This document shows positions 12,472 to 24,002 of a stretch of 57,892 nt of DNA, piece by piece. The stretch's first letter is position 1, and each line of letters opens with the position of its first letter. The translations under genes were made by a program, and so were the position numbers. The notes beneath the pieces were generated by a model. That model searched no databases, was not told where the DNA came from, and saw nothing but the letters and a program-made list of their open reading frames with translations. Source of the DNA: Alectoria sarmentosa (lineage: Eukaryota; Ascomycota; Lecanoromycetes; Lecanorales; Parmeliaceae); NCBI GenBank assembly GCA_009733775.1, contig WOGZ01000220.1, positions 1 through 57,892 on the forward strand. Reading direction: 5' to 3'.

Positions 12472-12666
12472 TGTTATGGCGTAACCATGACAATCTATAA
12501 TGGACATTAGAATATGTAAAATTATTGATTCTTTTTATTTAGAAATAACTACTTATAATGCTAAGTTAAGGATCTTATCGAGGTACTTTCTTAACAAGCA
12601 AACCTTCATGACAAGATAGGTACCTTGCCAAACCTATATGCTTATCGTGATAGAATTCCCATAATA
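12472..12666 (-). repeat. Gypsy1 3' LTR (195 bp)
   Basis: Plus-strand ends TGTTATGGCG ... CCCATAATA, matching the LTR at 19823-20017. Holds a near-palindrome around AGGTACCTTGCC. For the minus-strand element this is the downstream LTR. Confidence 0.92.
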
Positions 12667-12766
12667 AATGTCGATAATAAAAGAAGACGTCGGCGTTTTC
12701 GTCGAAAGATACGTTCGAAAAGCATCGCAAATGCAAATTCGAAAGAAATCGAAAAACTTGTCGACG

Positions 12767-12841
12767 AAATCCTTGTCTAGAAAATCCTTATTTAGGAAAT
12801 CCTTATTTAAAAAATCCTTGTTTAGGAAATCCTTATTTAGG
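12767..12841 (-). repeat. 15-bp tandem repeat in the Gypsy1 polyprotein tail (5 units)
   Basis: Five units of AAATCCTTATTTAGG with small variations, all 15 bp and so keeping frame. They lie just beyond the chromodomain, in the C-terminal tail of the minus-strand polyprotein. Gypsy2 has only the first unit at the equivalent place (about 34896). Gypsy3 also has in-frame repeats in its tail. Confidence 0.85.
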
Positions 12842-13130
12842 GAAATTTTTATAAAGTCATGATCTTTTTTGAACGATTTTTTTGTCGAGGAAAAATCGTC
12901 GGCGCAGAAATTAACATCTTTTTCGGAATTTTTTATATCTGATAACGTCTTTATCGCATAAATCGAGCGTGGATTCGAATTTCGTATTTGACGATTAATT
13001 TATGAACATTCGATAAATCATCAAAATCGTATTAAACGTTATGTTCGTTATTATAATTCTTTCATTTGATAAAATATTGCGTCTTATTACGCGATTCTCT
13101 CTTTTTGAAAAAAATCTCGATTTTGTTCTC
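12842..13130 (-). pseudogene. pol: Gypsy1 chromodomain, degenerate
   Basis: The minus strand reads QYFIK-stop-KNYNNEHNV-stop-YDFDDLSN (about 13060-12990), which matches the aromatic-cage core of retrotransposon chromodomains (YLVKWKGY...E...W), with both Trp codons turned into stops by G-to-A change. In chromoviruses this domain at the integrase C-terminus binds methylated histone H3 and steers integration into heterochromatin. That function is family knowledge; the sequence shows only the fold signature and position. Confidence 0.8.
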
Positions 13131-15140
13131 AATTTTCATAATATATAAAAAATTGATATTTTTGATTTTAAAATACGAATCTTTTTTCGAAAATATAAAT
13201 TTTAATTAAATTATGAAGACAATAAGATGAATGTTTATTATGAATGAAAATTCAAAATGATAAACAAGCACATCAATTTTGTTAAAAATCTTGAAAAGAC
13301 TCGCACGTTAATAATGAAATTTTCGATTTTTTATATTAAAAATCTCATAATCGTGATAAAGTCGTAAATAAATTTCGCTTTTTTTAAAAAATTTTAAAAG
13401 TTTATATGATTTGTCATAATAAGTTTTCATTATAATATTAATGAAAATTAAAAAATCTTTCGCTTAATTTCGTTTGAATTGTTATAAACGATTATATTAT
13501 TTCGAAAACAATTTCGATAAAAACCCGAAAATGTCGCGAACGTTAAATTCATAAAATATTTCATTTGATAACACGTCAATAAATTGATTTTTAAAATTAT
13601 TGAAATTGATTTAAAGGTATAATAACATTATTATTTAATTAATATTATTTAAATTAATAATAATGAAATAACGCAAGACGATCTCGATAATTTGATTTAT
13701 ATATTTAAATTAATCGTCGATTTGAAGATGATATGCGATGAAAACAAGAATATCGATTTCAAGTTTTTTAAACATAACTTGTCAAAATTCGAACATGAAT
13801 TTGAAATTATGATTATTTATAATAACATAAAAAACTTCTTAATTATATTATATTAAATTCATCAACAAAAAATCATCTCATTCGACGATAAAATAAATGA
13901 TTTTCTCAAAAACAAATAAAACTCTTTTAAAGAATTTATCGATGATTATAAATAAACAATTCAAATCGTCGATTATAATGAATAAGGTAATAATGAAATT
14001 CATAACGATAATGTGAAATGAAATTTCGAGTTTGTTAATGAAAATCATATTTTTATAAGATTTATAACGCTTGATTTGATTGAGTTCGCATTTCGAATAA
14101 TGTTTTATATAAGTTTATAAGTTTTTGAAAAAATGTCTTATATATATAAAAGCGAAGATTTGATTATAAATTTTATAAAATCCTTCATGATGTTAACGAT
14201 TATGAGTCAACTCGAAGATTTTCTTTTTAAGAATATTGAAAATGCATAATCGTTTTCGATCATCGTCGAAATTCGTATAATAAATCAAATCATTTCGTAA
14301 TTGAAAACGAAAACTCACTCGCTAAGTGATAACATTATCTTTTAAAACGATTTGTCTTATAACATTTTCGAATGTCGTTTGAATCTGATTTCAACGAAGA
14401 AAAATGTCTTTTAATGAAATTTTTTAAACGGTTTTTTAAACATTTTCTTGAGCAGTTCTTTCGAGTATTTCAAAAACCTTATTTCATTATAAATTTTTAA
14501 TGTATTCGATAATCAAACGAGCCTTGAAATCATTAAATATTTTCATTAACGTGATGTGATAAATAAAATTATGTAAGGCGTTAAGCTATTCGTTTTCTTT
14601 TTCGATAATTAATTCTTTTTGATTAAGGCGAGATAAGACATCGAGAACGATATATTATTTTTTTAATTTATAACGAAATTTTAAGTTTTTGAAACGTTAA
14701 ATATATTTTAAAGCATAAATGAGTCGAAAATTGAATTTAATAATCGAAAAAATAATTATTATAATCTGCTTAAATATTTTAAAAATAACGTTATAATTAA
14801 TATAAATAATAATATGCGAAGTCGATTTCGTTATATGACGAACCTTATTAAATATTCAAACAATTTCTATAAGTTTCAATTTTATAAATTAATATCTGAT
14901 TTCGATATTCTTAAAAAGACGATTGAGGAAAAATATAAAGCGTATCTTGAAATGTAATAAATAGACATTTTTGAAAACGTGATTTTCGAAGATATGATAC
15001 ATTATAATTTCGAAATTAAAGTCTTTATTGATATCGAGATCGATATATAAAATAAACTTTTTATCGAAATAAATAAAAAATAATGATTTGAAAAGAACTT
15101 TTTATAAAATTTAAAACGAAATTATTTCAAATTCAATAAA
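13131..15140 (-). pseudogene. pol: Gypsy1 RNase H and integrase region, degenerate
   Basis: Between reverse transcriptase and chromodomain on the minus strand, co-linear with Gypsy2 at 35300-37550. The order expected for chromoviruses is RNase H, integrase zinc domain, DDE core and GPY/F module. I could not place individual catalytic residues. The plus strand also holds long aligned stretches with few stops (for example 13700-14260), but these are antisense. Confidence 0.6.
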
Positions 15141-16110
15141 CGCGAGGAATTTTATTTTAATAACGAATTTTTTTTTTTTTGATTAATTTTAAATGATTTT
15201 GTGAGCATTAAGATTTTACGTTTTTATAAAAATTTAACGATGATTGCATAATAAATAACGTAATCTCATAATTATTTTGTTATTTCGAAATACGTTTTAA
15301 GTTTTATTAATGTGAATGAAAAAAATAATCTCGAAATCGTTTATAATTTGTCTTTCGCAATTTATAATCTTAAAAAATCAATCTTTTAATCGAATAATTG
15401 AACGAAAAAATAATTAAAATATGCTTTAATAAAGTTCACGAAAATATTAATTTCAAAAAAAAGATTAAAAATTTGTCGAAGATGATAAAGATGTTTTTTC
15501 AAAATCTTAAAATAAATCATAATATTATTAATATAAGTTTTCGCGAAAAAGAATCGTCGAAATAATTAATCGATTTATCATTATATATATATAAAAGAAT
15601 TTTTATATTTTATAATAATAACGTTAAAGGTTTTTTATTCTCGATAATTTACGATAATGAATTTATAATGATCTTTGAAATGAATCTTTCATTAATAAAA
15701 GAAATTAACACAATTTACGATGTTGATAAATCGACAATTTTTAATCGAGAAAATAAGATTTGTTTATAACGATAAAAAATAAAGATTTGTTTGAATAATG
15801 ACGTTTAAATCTCATATATCGATAATTACTCATTTTTTTTTTATATCGTTTGATATGATCTTTTAAATAACGAATATCGAATAATTAAATGATATAAATT
15901 TCGTCGTTCAATCGAGACGGCCTTATTTATAAAACTTGTTAAAGGTTTTATCGATAATTTCTTTAAAATCCTTATTAAGAAAATAAACTTTCGCTATCTT
16001 AAAAGAATTTTGTTTTTAATCAAATTTGAACGAAATGCGTATTCATTTTTTTTAAAAAATATCGATAAAATCTCCTTTCTGTTAAAATTGAGGATATTTA
16101 TCGACGATTA
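15141..16110 (-). pseudogene. pol: Gypsy1 reverse transcriptase, degenerate
   Basis: On the minus strand the motif VIIDI-stop-DLN (about 15840-15810) stands for the VVDIRGLN block of fungal gypsy reverse transcriptases. The catalytic YxDD is seen as YINN (about 15536-15513), followed by HLYHLRQIF, the typical alpha-helix after the active site. Later, IKRLIF and DYKLRKTNY track the usual connection region. It would copy element RNA into cDNA in the cytoplasmic particle. Both active-site Asp codons read Asn, as expected from G-to-A change. Confidence 0.85.
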
Positions 16111-17150
16111 TTTAAATTGAAAAATTTCTTTTATAAATGATAACGTTATTTGATATTATCTGATCTGCTTTTATAAAAAAAATAACAATTTTTGAATTAA
16201 ACGCGACGTTGATTTTTGATATTATTGAAAACGCGATTTTTGATATCATTAACGAAATCGAATTCGTTTGTGAATTCAAATTTATAATTAATTTAATAAC
16301 TTTTGAAATGAAGATTGAAATAAACGTTATAATTATAATTAATAAAATAATCGTTAAAATTGTAACGATCTTATTAAACACACATTTAATTTAATTCATA
16401 TAATTTTTTTATTTAAATCGACGCGTAATTAATTCGACGACGTTAATTTTTTTTGAAATAATATGATAATAATTATCGAAATTTGTTTTTTAAACGATTT
16501 TAAGACGTAAATTTCAAGAAATTTTTACGATTTGATTAAAATCATTTTTGATTATTATAATGATTATAAAGAAATTAATAAAATGAGCGTAAAAAGATAA
16601 TTGATTTTGATTAAATTCGAAAAAGAAATTTCAATTTGATAGAGAAGCATAATGTATTAATATATATGTTTCGAAATGAAATGAAATAATAATGAATTTT
16701 TTAACATAAATAAAATGCGTGATTTCTCGTCTTTCTTTAATACGGACTTTTATTGATATAAAAACCTAATAATTATTAATCGATGTTTTGATTTAAGATA
16801 TGAAAATATCGATTTTTTCAAAAATCATAATATTCATTTCAATTAAGATATTAACTTTAAGGTCGTTAACGATATGAATTTTTTTTAATAAGATTATAAT
16901 AATGATATTCTCATCGAGAAAATAAAAAAAAATGATCACGAATTTCGAAATTTAATGTTTATTGAATTTCAATTCTCGTATCGTGATAGAATTGATCATA
17001 TTTTAGATTATCATTTTGAAATGTGTTTTAATAAAATAAACACGATTTATTAAAATAACAAAGCATTTTAAATTTAAACAATCGTTTTTCGCTTCTTTAT
17101 TAAGTAAAAGTTTGATAATAATCATAACGTAATGATAATTTCGGAATGTT
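16111..17150 (-). pseudogene. pol: Gypsy1 protease and linker, degenerate
   Basis: Minus-strand reading at about 16870-16780 gives HIVNDLKVNILIEMNIM, the block that follows the active site in the aspartic proteases of this family (usually LKAxMLIGxDI). Downstream, a HFETYILIHYASLSN stretch corresponds to the Leu-Pro-Asn-Asp-Arg-Asp linker that is better preserved in Gypsy2 (38929-39165). The active-site DTG itself is not readable. The minus-strand open frame 16112-16381 is part of the linker. Confidence 0.7.
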
Positions 17151-19822
17151 TTGTCGATATCAACTTCGAAAGCAAAATCAATTAATGATTTGATGATTTT
17201 TTTATTTCATTTATCGAAATCGCGTTTTTTATTCGAAGAAAATGATGTCTTTTTGTCGAAATCGCGTTTTTTACTCGAAAAAAGCGATGTTTTTTCATCG
17301 AAATCGCGTTCTTTATTCGAAAAAAGCGGTGTTTTTTCGTTGAAACGTAACTTGATAAAAGAAAATGTTAAGTATTTTTTTAAGGAATAATCTGAGCATG
17401 AAGATCTCGAGGAATGACGATCTTTTCTTCAATTTTTAAGATATCGATAAAATTCATTTTCGAAAAAAAAAACCTGACGGCATTTTCGATATTGATAAAT
17501 TCTTTCATTAATTATAATAAACGAAACAATTCTCATAAAGAATTTTTCGGTTTCGTTTTTTTGTCGAGATTGATAATATTCGATATCTTCGTCGACGTAA
17601 TAATTCTCGAAATTTGATTATATGATTTTTTCAAATAACGATTTAAATTTTCGATTAAAATGAATAAACGTGTTCGTTTCGTTGATTTAATATGTTATAT
17701 TTTATTACCGCAAAGACCTATTTGAATAAAAGCTCGCGTTTAATTTAAAATTGTTTTTTGATTTTTCGAATTCGTTGTCTTTATATCAAGAATTTTATTA
17801 ATTCAAAAATTGACTTAACGAATTTGATTTTTTAATGATTTATAAAAATTATTGAGATGTGAGCAACGTAGAATTTGTTTATTAAAAACTTTAAGAGATT
17901 TATTAATAAAATTGAGATTAATGAAATAATTGATTAACAAAATTGTTTTCATAATTGTAATTTTCATATATCGAAAATTTTTGAAATTATTAATAATACG
18001 ATAAATAAGGAAATAATAATTTGAAAAATTCATTTTAACGATTATTATTATATTAATCAAATTGCTTTAATAATGTCGATTTCTTATCGATTTGTTATAA
18101 TAAACCTCGACTTTATCTTTTCATTTCATATCAAATGTTTTTTTTGAAATCAAGTTGATTCAGAAATTGATTTAATGTTGTTATAAATGTAGGTTTTAAA
18201 ATGTTACGTCGAAATTCAAATGTTAAATTGTTTCAAATCAAAGATAATTGATTATAAATTGAGGTTATTTAAATTGTTTTAATATGCTTTAACATATTTT
18301 AAATAAAAAATCGAAAAATACGTTTTTATCGAGCATTATTCATAATGTAATACTCATTTTATAAAAATTACAATGTTATAAAAGTTTTTTTCTTGAATTT
18401 TTCAATAAGAGTCTCATTTTATTTTTCGATAAAAACGTTTTATAAATCACGCTTTTTCAATTTTATAAACTCGATGAAATATTAAATTAAAACATTATTA
18501 TAAAAATAAATGAATAACACTTTTCGAATTTTATTCTCGCCTTTGAAATTAATGAGATTCTTAAATCGATTTATAAAAGCGTAAATATCACGATAAAATA
18601 CGTGACGTTCGATATTAACGATTGACGAATTGAAAGAATCTTCGTAAACAAAATCAAAGAATCCAACGTCGTCAGCTTTAAGGTGTGTTAATAAGTTATT
18701 ATCGTTTTTATTCCCGACGACGTCATTTTCTAAAGGGTCTCGATTTTTTAATGGGTTTATAAAATCTTATTGCGAAGAATGATTATAAACGTATTAAATC
18801 ATTATTGCGAAAGCGATAATAACAATAACGACTTGTATTTACGAGTTATTGAAATTCATTTTGTTCGACGGGTCAATGAGGCGAGAATATATGACTTTTT
18901 CGATAAAAATAGCTTTTGTAATATCGAAAAGGCTCGTCGAATTAAAAGACGTGATTGTTAATACTTAATATATACGAAATTGTTTTTATAAAAAGAGAAT
19001 CTTCTCGCAATCTGTTTAAGATCTTGATATTATTTTTGAAAGATTTTAAAACGATATAAAAGATAAATTTATCGAAGATTCAATTGATAAATCAAAAAGA
19101 TGTCTTAATAAAATTTAATTTTATTCGAAAACGTGCTTCTCTCGTCGAGGAAATTTCTTTATTAATCGATAAAAATCGAAAATTATTTTTGATTACGTCT
19201 TGAATTGAAAAACGATAATCGTCATCAATTAGATTTGTATAAATGTGATTATTATAAATGAAACTTTCAAATTGAAAAGCGAGAATCATCGTATTTTTGA
19301 AAATGAGATTTAAAATAAAAATGAAATTCGAGAAAAAAGAAGTCAATTTGATTATCTTATTAATTAACCTTATCAATAAAAATCACGAAAACGATTCGAA
19401 AAATAAAATAAAGATTAATAAAAAAGAAAATTGAAGAAAGATTAAGAGAAGTATTAAAATTCGAAATAAAAAAAACTTATTTCACGATCGTCGATTTAAA
19501 TTTCTCAAAAAATAATAAAAATCTTGAAAAGAAATTCGAGAATTCGGAAAACGCTTTTTGTTAAAACGTGATGATTAATAATGTCATTATGTTAACAATT
19601 AAAAGATATTATTAAATAAGCAATTGCTTTGAAAATGTTTAAAAACGATTTCAAAAATTATCTTGATAACGAAACGAAAGAATTTATCGAACGAAAAATT
19701 GATAAATTATGATGCTTTTTAATTGATGTTTGTCGAATTAAAATGACAAATTGATTATCGAATTTTAATGCTTGTCAAGCAAAGAAATGATATTGATAAA
19801 ATAATATTAATGTTATTATTAT
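17151..19822 (-). pseudogene. Gypsy1 leader and gag, degenerate
   Basis: The right-hand part, after the 5' LTR in the minus direction, should carry gag. Minus-strand open frames at 19092-19376 (94 residues) and 17815-18060 (81 residues) are conserved in Gypsy2 (about 41450-41840 and 40054-40299). The second ends with a CSHLNNFYKS motif that may be a remnant of the Cys-x-x-Cys finger seen more clearly in Gypsy3 and Gypsy4. The empty site for the MITE of Gypsy2 lies at about 18885. Assignment is by position and conservation only. Confidence 0.55.
17214..17339 (-). repeat. 42-bp tandem repeat, 3 units, in Gypsy1 gag-protease spacer
   Basis: Three 42-bp units each starting TCGAAATCGCGTT, in step with the reading frame (14 codons each). 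Gypsy2 has a single unit at about 39540. The plus-strand open frame over it (17151-17390) is antisense. Confidence 0.85.
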
Positions 19823-20017
19823 TGTTATGACGTAATCATGACAATTTATAATGAACATTAAAATATATAAAATTCTTGATTCTTCTTATTTAGAAATAGT
19901 TATTTATAATGCTAAGTTAAGAACCTTATCGAGATACTTCCTTGGCAGGTAAACCTTCGTGACAAGGCAGGTACCTTGCCAAGCCTACATGCTTGCCGTG
20001 ACAGAATTCCCATAACA
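19823..20017 (-). repeat. Gypsy1 5' LTR (195 bp)
   Basis: Plus-strand ends TGTTATGACG ... CCCATAACA. In the minus direction it starts the element, with TATA-like ATTATAAATA in mid-LTR. It contains the stem CAAGGCAGGTACCTTGCC. The interior next to it (reverse complement AATAATAATAACATTAATA) resembles the start of Gypsy2, 3 and 4 interiors (AT-ATAGCAACATCGATAT-like), presumably the primer site, but I could not match it to a tRNA. Confidence 0.92.
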
Positions 20018-20062
20018 TCGATTCATTTTATTTATTCGACATTCGATTTTTTTAAAAGTATG

Positions 20063-20076
20063 CGTGCGAAGGGGAG
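20063..20076 (+). promoter_or_regulatory. Copia A polypurine tract
   Basis: GTGCGAAGGGGAG immediately precedes the TG of the 3' LTR. It would be the primer for plus-strand DNA synthesis. The B copy has GCGAAGGAAAA and the C copy GAAGGAAAG at the same place. Confidence 0.75.
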
Positions 20077-20201
20077 TGTCGAAATTCGGGTTACATAATA
20101 AATCACGTGACACGGGCGCATGCGCCCGTAATATAGATCGCACTTTCCTTCGTAACACTCTTAGAGCAATACAACTAAGTGTCTTATATCATATTTTCAC
20201 A
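20077..20201 (+). repeat. Copia A 3' LTR (125 bp)
   Basis: TGTCGAAATTCGGG ... TTTTCACA. This copy keeps the intact stem ACGGGCGCATGCGCCCGT (about 20117-20134). It is followed by the target duplication ATCGA. Confidence 0.92.
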
Positions 20202-20206
20202 ATCGA

Positions 20207-20540
20207 TTATTATCAAATTATGCTTCGCAATATTAATTAAAAAAAATATTAAAATCACGTCGTTAAAAAGCGTCTTTTAAAATATCAAGATAAAAATTAT
20301 CATATATTCTTAAATAGCGATGAAATAATTATTATTTTTAATGTTAAGTAAATTAACAATATCTTTTTTAAATTCATTTTTTTCGAATTAAACATCGTTA
20401 TTATCGAGAAACAAATTAACATTTATCGTAATAAACGTAAACTCGCTAAGAATATCGAACATTAATTTTTTTTTTTTTTTTCACTTATAATTTCAAAAAA
20501 AAACGTTAAAAAAAACATATAATTATCGAAAAAAAGATTA
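20207..20540 (+). other. Copia C interior between insertion point of A and reverse transcriptase
   Basis: AT-rich continuation of Copia C after the nested Copia A. It should encode the integrase C-terminus and linker. No readable motif and no recognisable sites apart from a poly-T run near 20468-20481. Confidence 0.5.
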
Positions 20541-22440
20541 ATGATCTGTTTAATTTTATTTCAATCTTAAAAAAAATTCGTTAAAAATCGCAGCCGCTTT
20601 AAACGCATTTGATTTAAAACTTATAATTAAACAATCGTTTAATACGCTCAACGACAATATTATAATTTCTTTATTCTCATTCACATCGACGATTAAATTT
20701 ATTATTCGCTTCATAATCAATAAAACTCTCAAACCTACTATTATTACAAAATCATTCGAAATCACGAAATTATATTAAAATCTTATTTCAAAATCTTTTA
20801 TTTTATTAACAAAGGTCGTTCTCATTAAATCTTATAAATCTCAAAACTTTAAAAAAACATGATAAATTTTTATCGCAAAATGCATTAACAAATATTCATA
20901 TAAAACGAGATCGATTTTTTCATTATTAACGATATTTAAACCTTAATAAATCTATTTTCAAATGCGCGTATCATAAAAAATAAATGAATTTATAAAATTA
21001 AAAAAGATCTTATTAACGAAATCGTTCGATATAAAGCTCATTAAATGATTTATAACTTTAAATAACGAAAAAAAATCGATTTCAACGAAATTTTCATCTC
21101 GATAATTAAATTTATAAATTATAAAATCATTTTCATTCTTACGATAATCTTAAATTAAAAATTTAAATAAATGAACGTCAAATTTTTTTTTTTATATGAT
21201 AATGTTAAAAAGATAATTTATATAATGCAATTCACGAATTCTAAAACGAAAAACAAAAAAAACAAGATCTGCAAACTTATAAAAACGCTATACGATTTAA
21301 AACAATCTTCGAAAATCTAATATAATATTCTCATAACGTACCTCAAAAAATTGAACTTCGAATTTATCGTTATTAATCTTTCGATATTCATTAATAATAT
21401 TATTATTATCATTATTTATGTAAACGACATTTTATTCATAAATTTCGATAAAATCAACATTCAAGCGATTAAAAATAAACTTCATAAAAAGTTTAAAATG
21501 ATCGATTTAAATTTATACATTTATTATTTCGATATAACGATCACAAAAGATCGTGTTAATCGCATTTTACGTTTTAAACAAATAATTTATATCAAAAAGT
21601 TTTTTATTAATCATGATATGATTAAATTAATGATTGTTTTAATTTTCATCATTAACGATAAATTTTATATCGTCGAAAATAATTTCGTGATTATTAAAAA
21701 ATCTTATTACGTTTATTAATTTATTGTTGATTTTTTTATGTATGCAATGTTGAGCACGCGCTCGAACATCGTTTTCGCAATTTTAATAATCTTTCGATAT
21801 AATTTGAACGTTAATGTCTCTTATTAAAACGTAATTAAACGTATTTTTTAATATTTTAATTATACGAAAAATTAATAATTTATGTTTCGAAGCGACCTTA
21901 AACCTTTCGTAAATTATATCGACGTTAATTAAATAAACGATCAAAACATTTGACGTTTCATTTTTAAATACATTTTTGATATAAATAATGCGATAATTAA
22001 TTAATCTTTTAAATGATAATTTACAATAACGTTTTCAATTTATAAAATCAAATATATTAATTAAACTTAAATTATCAAAAAAAAAACGATTTAATTACGC
22101 GAATTCTTTAATCAGCTCAATTCAAACGCTAAATGTTTTTAAATAATAATGATTTATTATAATAATTAAGACGTTATAACGTTGATCAAAAACTCTTAAT
22201 TTCATGCCCGTATTAAACATATTAACATTCAACATTATTATATACGAAAACAAGTTATTACCGAAAATATCGTTTTAAAATATATTTCTATCGATCAACA
22301 AATAACCGATAACCTTACCAAAATTTTCTTTAAAAACAAATTCGAGAGATTTCGTCAATTAATCGAATTGAAACATCGTTTATAAGTGATTTCTCACGTT
22401 AACTCTAAAAAAAACTATCATTATAATTCTAAAAAAATTA
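20541..22440 (+). pseudogene. pol: Copia C reverse transcriptase and RNase H, degenerate but readable
   Basis: The clearest copia pol of the window. Reading the plus strand through stops: RYKAHQMIYNFK (about 21033) and MNVKFFFLY (about 21172) of the RT fingers, LIKTLYDLKQSS (about 21277), and the active site YVND (21417-21428, first Asp changed to Asn). An uninterrupted 122-residue frame covers 21351-21719 and ends at a CAG/CAA codon turned stop. Beyond it MYAMLSTRSNIVFAI (about 21739) and a C-terminal HARIKHINIQHYYIR (about 22202) mark the RNase H domain. Less mutated than copies A and B. RT and RNase H act together in reverse transcription. Confidence 0.88.
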
Positions 22441-23439
22441 CCACTATAACTTCAAAAAAGTAATCATTATTCATAAAATTAATTTAATATCATTAATCAA
22501 CAACTTTAAAAGAGCGATATCATTGATTCTCACATTTCGAATAATCGATCGAATTTATTCGCAAAATCTCAAATATCAATTTTAACGTTTAATGCGAACA
22601 AATTTCGACTTATTAAAACTCAATTTGAAACTAATTTATCGCTATTGTTATTATAATTACAAACTTTAAAAACATTTATTCAAAAAACTCATATTTATAT
22701 GTGATTCAAATTTGAAAACAATATCATTATTTAAAAAATCGTTATCGCCAAATTTGCTTAATTATTCACGAGAATTCTTCAACAATACGACTTTCAAATG
22801 CTTTCAAATGTTTTTAAACATTATTACAATTATCATATTTATGCTTTTAAACGTTATTATCATCATCATCATCGCAAATATATTAATCGCAATTTATATA
22901 CACTCTATTAATTATTATTATCAAATATTAATATTTTAAAATAACTCTTATAAATCTTACAATCGATCGCATATATGCATATACAATTCGAAATATTTCA
23001 TTCAATCGAAAAATTTACTCTCACATATATTTATCGATTATATATTACTCGATTTTTGATATGCATCAAGTGAACTGAAAATAAATTTATCAAAAAACGA
23101 TTTTTCGTCAAAAAGTGGAATTTTTTTATGTGACACCGTGACGAATATGTTCAAAAAGAACATAATCGTTTTCAGATTTCGATTTTCTTCGAATTCGATT
23201 TTTTCTTCGAATTCGATTTTCTTCGAATTTTCATTATTTCTATTCGATTTTGAACATCGCGAATTTCGAATCTTATATTTGAAATTTGAATGCTCTAAAA
23301 GATATAGAGGATGATAAAAAAAATATAAAGTGTTTTCACGTTTATAATTCGACGTTACGATTCATTTTTGTTACCCGACGCTAATTTTTCACTCTTACAA
23401 TTCAAAATTCAGATTTAAAAAGATTCAAATGAAGGAAAG
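22441..23439 (+). other. Copia C 3' leader and purine tract
   Basis: Non-coding downstream region that aligns with Copia A at 11480-12240. Contains three near-repeats of TCTTCGAATTCGATTTT (about 23187-23230), one copy of the GAACATCGCGAATTTCGAAT motif (about 23254), and ends with the purine tract GAAGGAAAG just before the LTR. Confidence 0.7.
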
Positions 23440-23574
23440 TGTTGAAATTCGAATCACGTAACGTCAAGTCTTAACGATCACGTGCGCACATTAATGCGCT
23501 TATACATAAATCGCTCTTTCTTTTATAACACTCTTAAAGCAATACAATTAAGTGTCTTACTTCATATTTTGACA
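23440..23574 (+). repeat. Copia C 3' LTR (135 bp)
   Basis: TGTTGAAATTCGAA ... TTTTGACA, same length as the 5' LTR. It contains the stem GTGCGCA/TGCGCTT (about 23482-23501). It is followed by AAATC, the second half of the target duplication. Confidence 0.9.
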
Positions 23575-23878
23575 AAATCGAAAATTAATTTAATAATGAT
23601 AATAATGATAAAAATGATAAAAATAATAAAAATAATAAAAATAATAAAAATAATAAAAATAATAAAAATANNNNNNNNNNNNNNNNNNNNNNNNNNNNNN
23701 NNNNNNNNNNNNNNNNNNNNNNNNNNNNNNNNNNNNNNNNNNNNNNNAAAAATAATAAAAATAATAAAAATAATAAAAATAATAAAAATAATAAAAATAA
23801 TGAAAATAAGAAAAATAATAAAAATAATAAAAATAATAAAGATAATACCTAAAAATAATATAAATAATATAAACGATA
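23575..23878 (-). repeat. Outer copia fragment with (AAAAATAAT)n microsatellite and assembly gap
   Basis: Continuation of the outer fragment between Copia C and Copia B. Most of it is a 9-bp microsatellite (AAAAATAAT) from about 23600 to 23850, with a run of 77 N at 23671-23747, so the true length is unknown. Both strands give long artificial Lys-Ile-Ile or Phe-Ile-Ile frames. The last five bases, CGATA, are the target duplication of Copia B. Confidence 0.9.
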
Positions 23879-24002
23879 TATCGAAATTTAAATTACGTGA
23901 TAGATCACGTAACGGGCGCTTTGCGCTCGTAATATAAATCGCACTTTTCTTTATAATATTCTTAAAGTAATACAATTAAATGTCTTACATTATATTTTCA
24001 TA
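23879..24002 (+). repeat. Copia B 5' LTR (124 bp)
   Basis: Starts TATCGAAATTTA (RIP-altered TGTCGAAATTCG) and ends TTTTCATA. The stem variant here is ACGGGCGCTTTGCGCTCGT. The primer site GATTATAAGTTCGAATTT follows at 24003, a mutated form of the initiator-tRNA match. Confidence 0.88.

Larger units (their letters stand above)
12472..20017 (-). mobile_element. Gypsy1: Ty3/gypsy chromovirus, full length
   Basis: A 7546-bp LTR retrotransposon with 195-bp LTRs (12472-12666 and 19823-20017) and a perfect target duplication TCGAT (12467-12471 and 20018-20022) inside the 3' leader of Copia A. Coding is on the minus strand: gag from about 19400 leftwards, protease near 16950-16400, reverse transcriptase about 16100-15150, RNase H, integrase, then a chromodomain at about 13120-12960. 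The TATA-like ATTATAAATA within the LTR, read on the minus strand, agrees with this direction. It is fully degraded by stops. Gypsy2 (34611-42279) is a close relative in the same orientation. Confidence 0.92.
5558..20201 (+). mobile_element. Copia element A, full length, split by nested Gypsy1
   Basis: Ty1/copia retrotransposon with 125-bp LTRs (5558-5682 and 20077-20201) and a perfect 5-bp target duplication ATCGA (5553-5557 and 20202-20206) in Copia C. Gypsy1 (12472-20017) interrupts its 3' leader. Without it the element is about 7.1 kb. Order: LTR, initiator-tRNA primer site, gag, integrase, reverse transcriptase, RNase H, 3' leader with a 145-bp duplication, purine tract, LTR. All coding parts carry many stops. 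Copia B (23879-32486) is a close sister and aligns along its whole length. Confidence 0.9.
562..23574 (+). mobile_element. Copia element C, full length, split by nested Copia A
   Basis: A Ty1/copia retrotransposon bounded by 135-bp LTRs at 562-696 and 23440-23574. The flanking 5-mers are AAGTC (557-561) and AAATC (23575-23579), a target duplication that differs by one G-to-A change. Copia A with its own nested Gypsy1 occupies 5558-20201. Taking that out leaves about 8.4 kb, including the 0.84-kb island at 3498-4340. Order on the plus strand is LTR, primer-binding site, gag/protease region, integrase (about 4870-5557), then after the interruption reverse transcriptase and RNase H (about 20990-22400), 3' leader and LTR. 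It is mutated throughout and surely inactive, but its reverse transcriptase is the best preserved of the copia copies here. Confidence 0.82.

Noticed and set aside
12668..12862. Plus-strand 64-residue Lys/Ser-rich frame with RKSLF repeats
   Set aside because: Antisense to the Gypsy1 tail repeats; the element codes on the minus strand.
23482..23975. Long Lys-Ile-Ile / Phe-Ile-Ile open frames on both strands
   Set aside because: Product of a 9-bp microsatellite plus 77 N; no start context or conservation.
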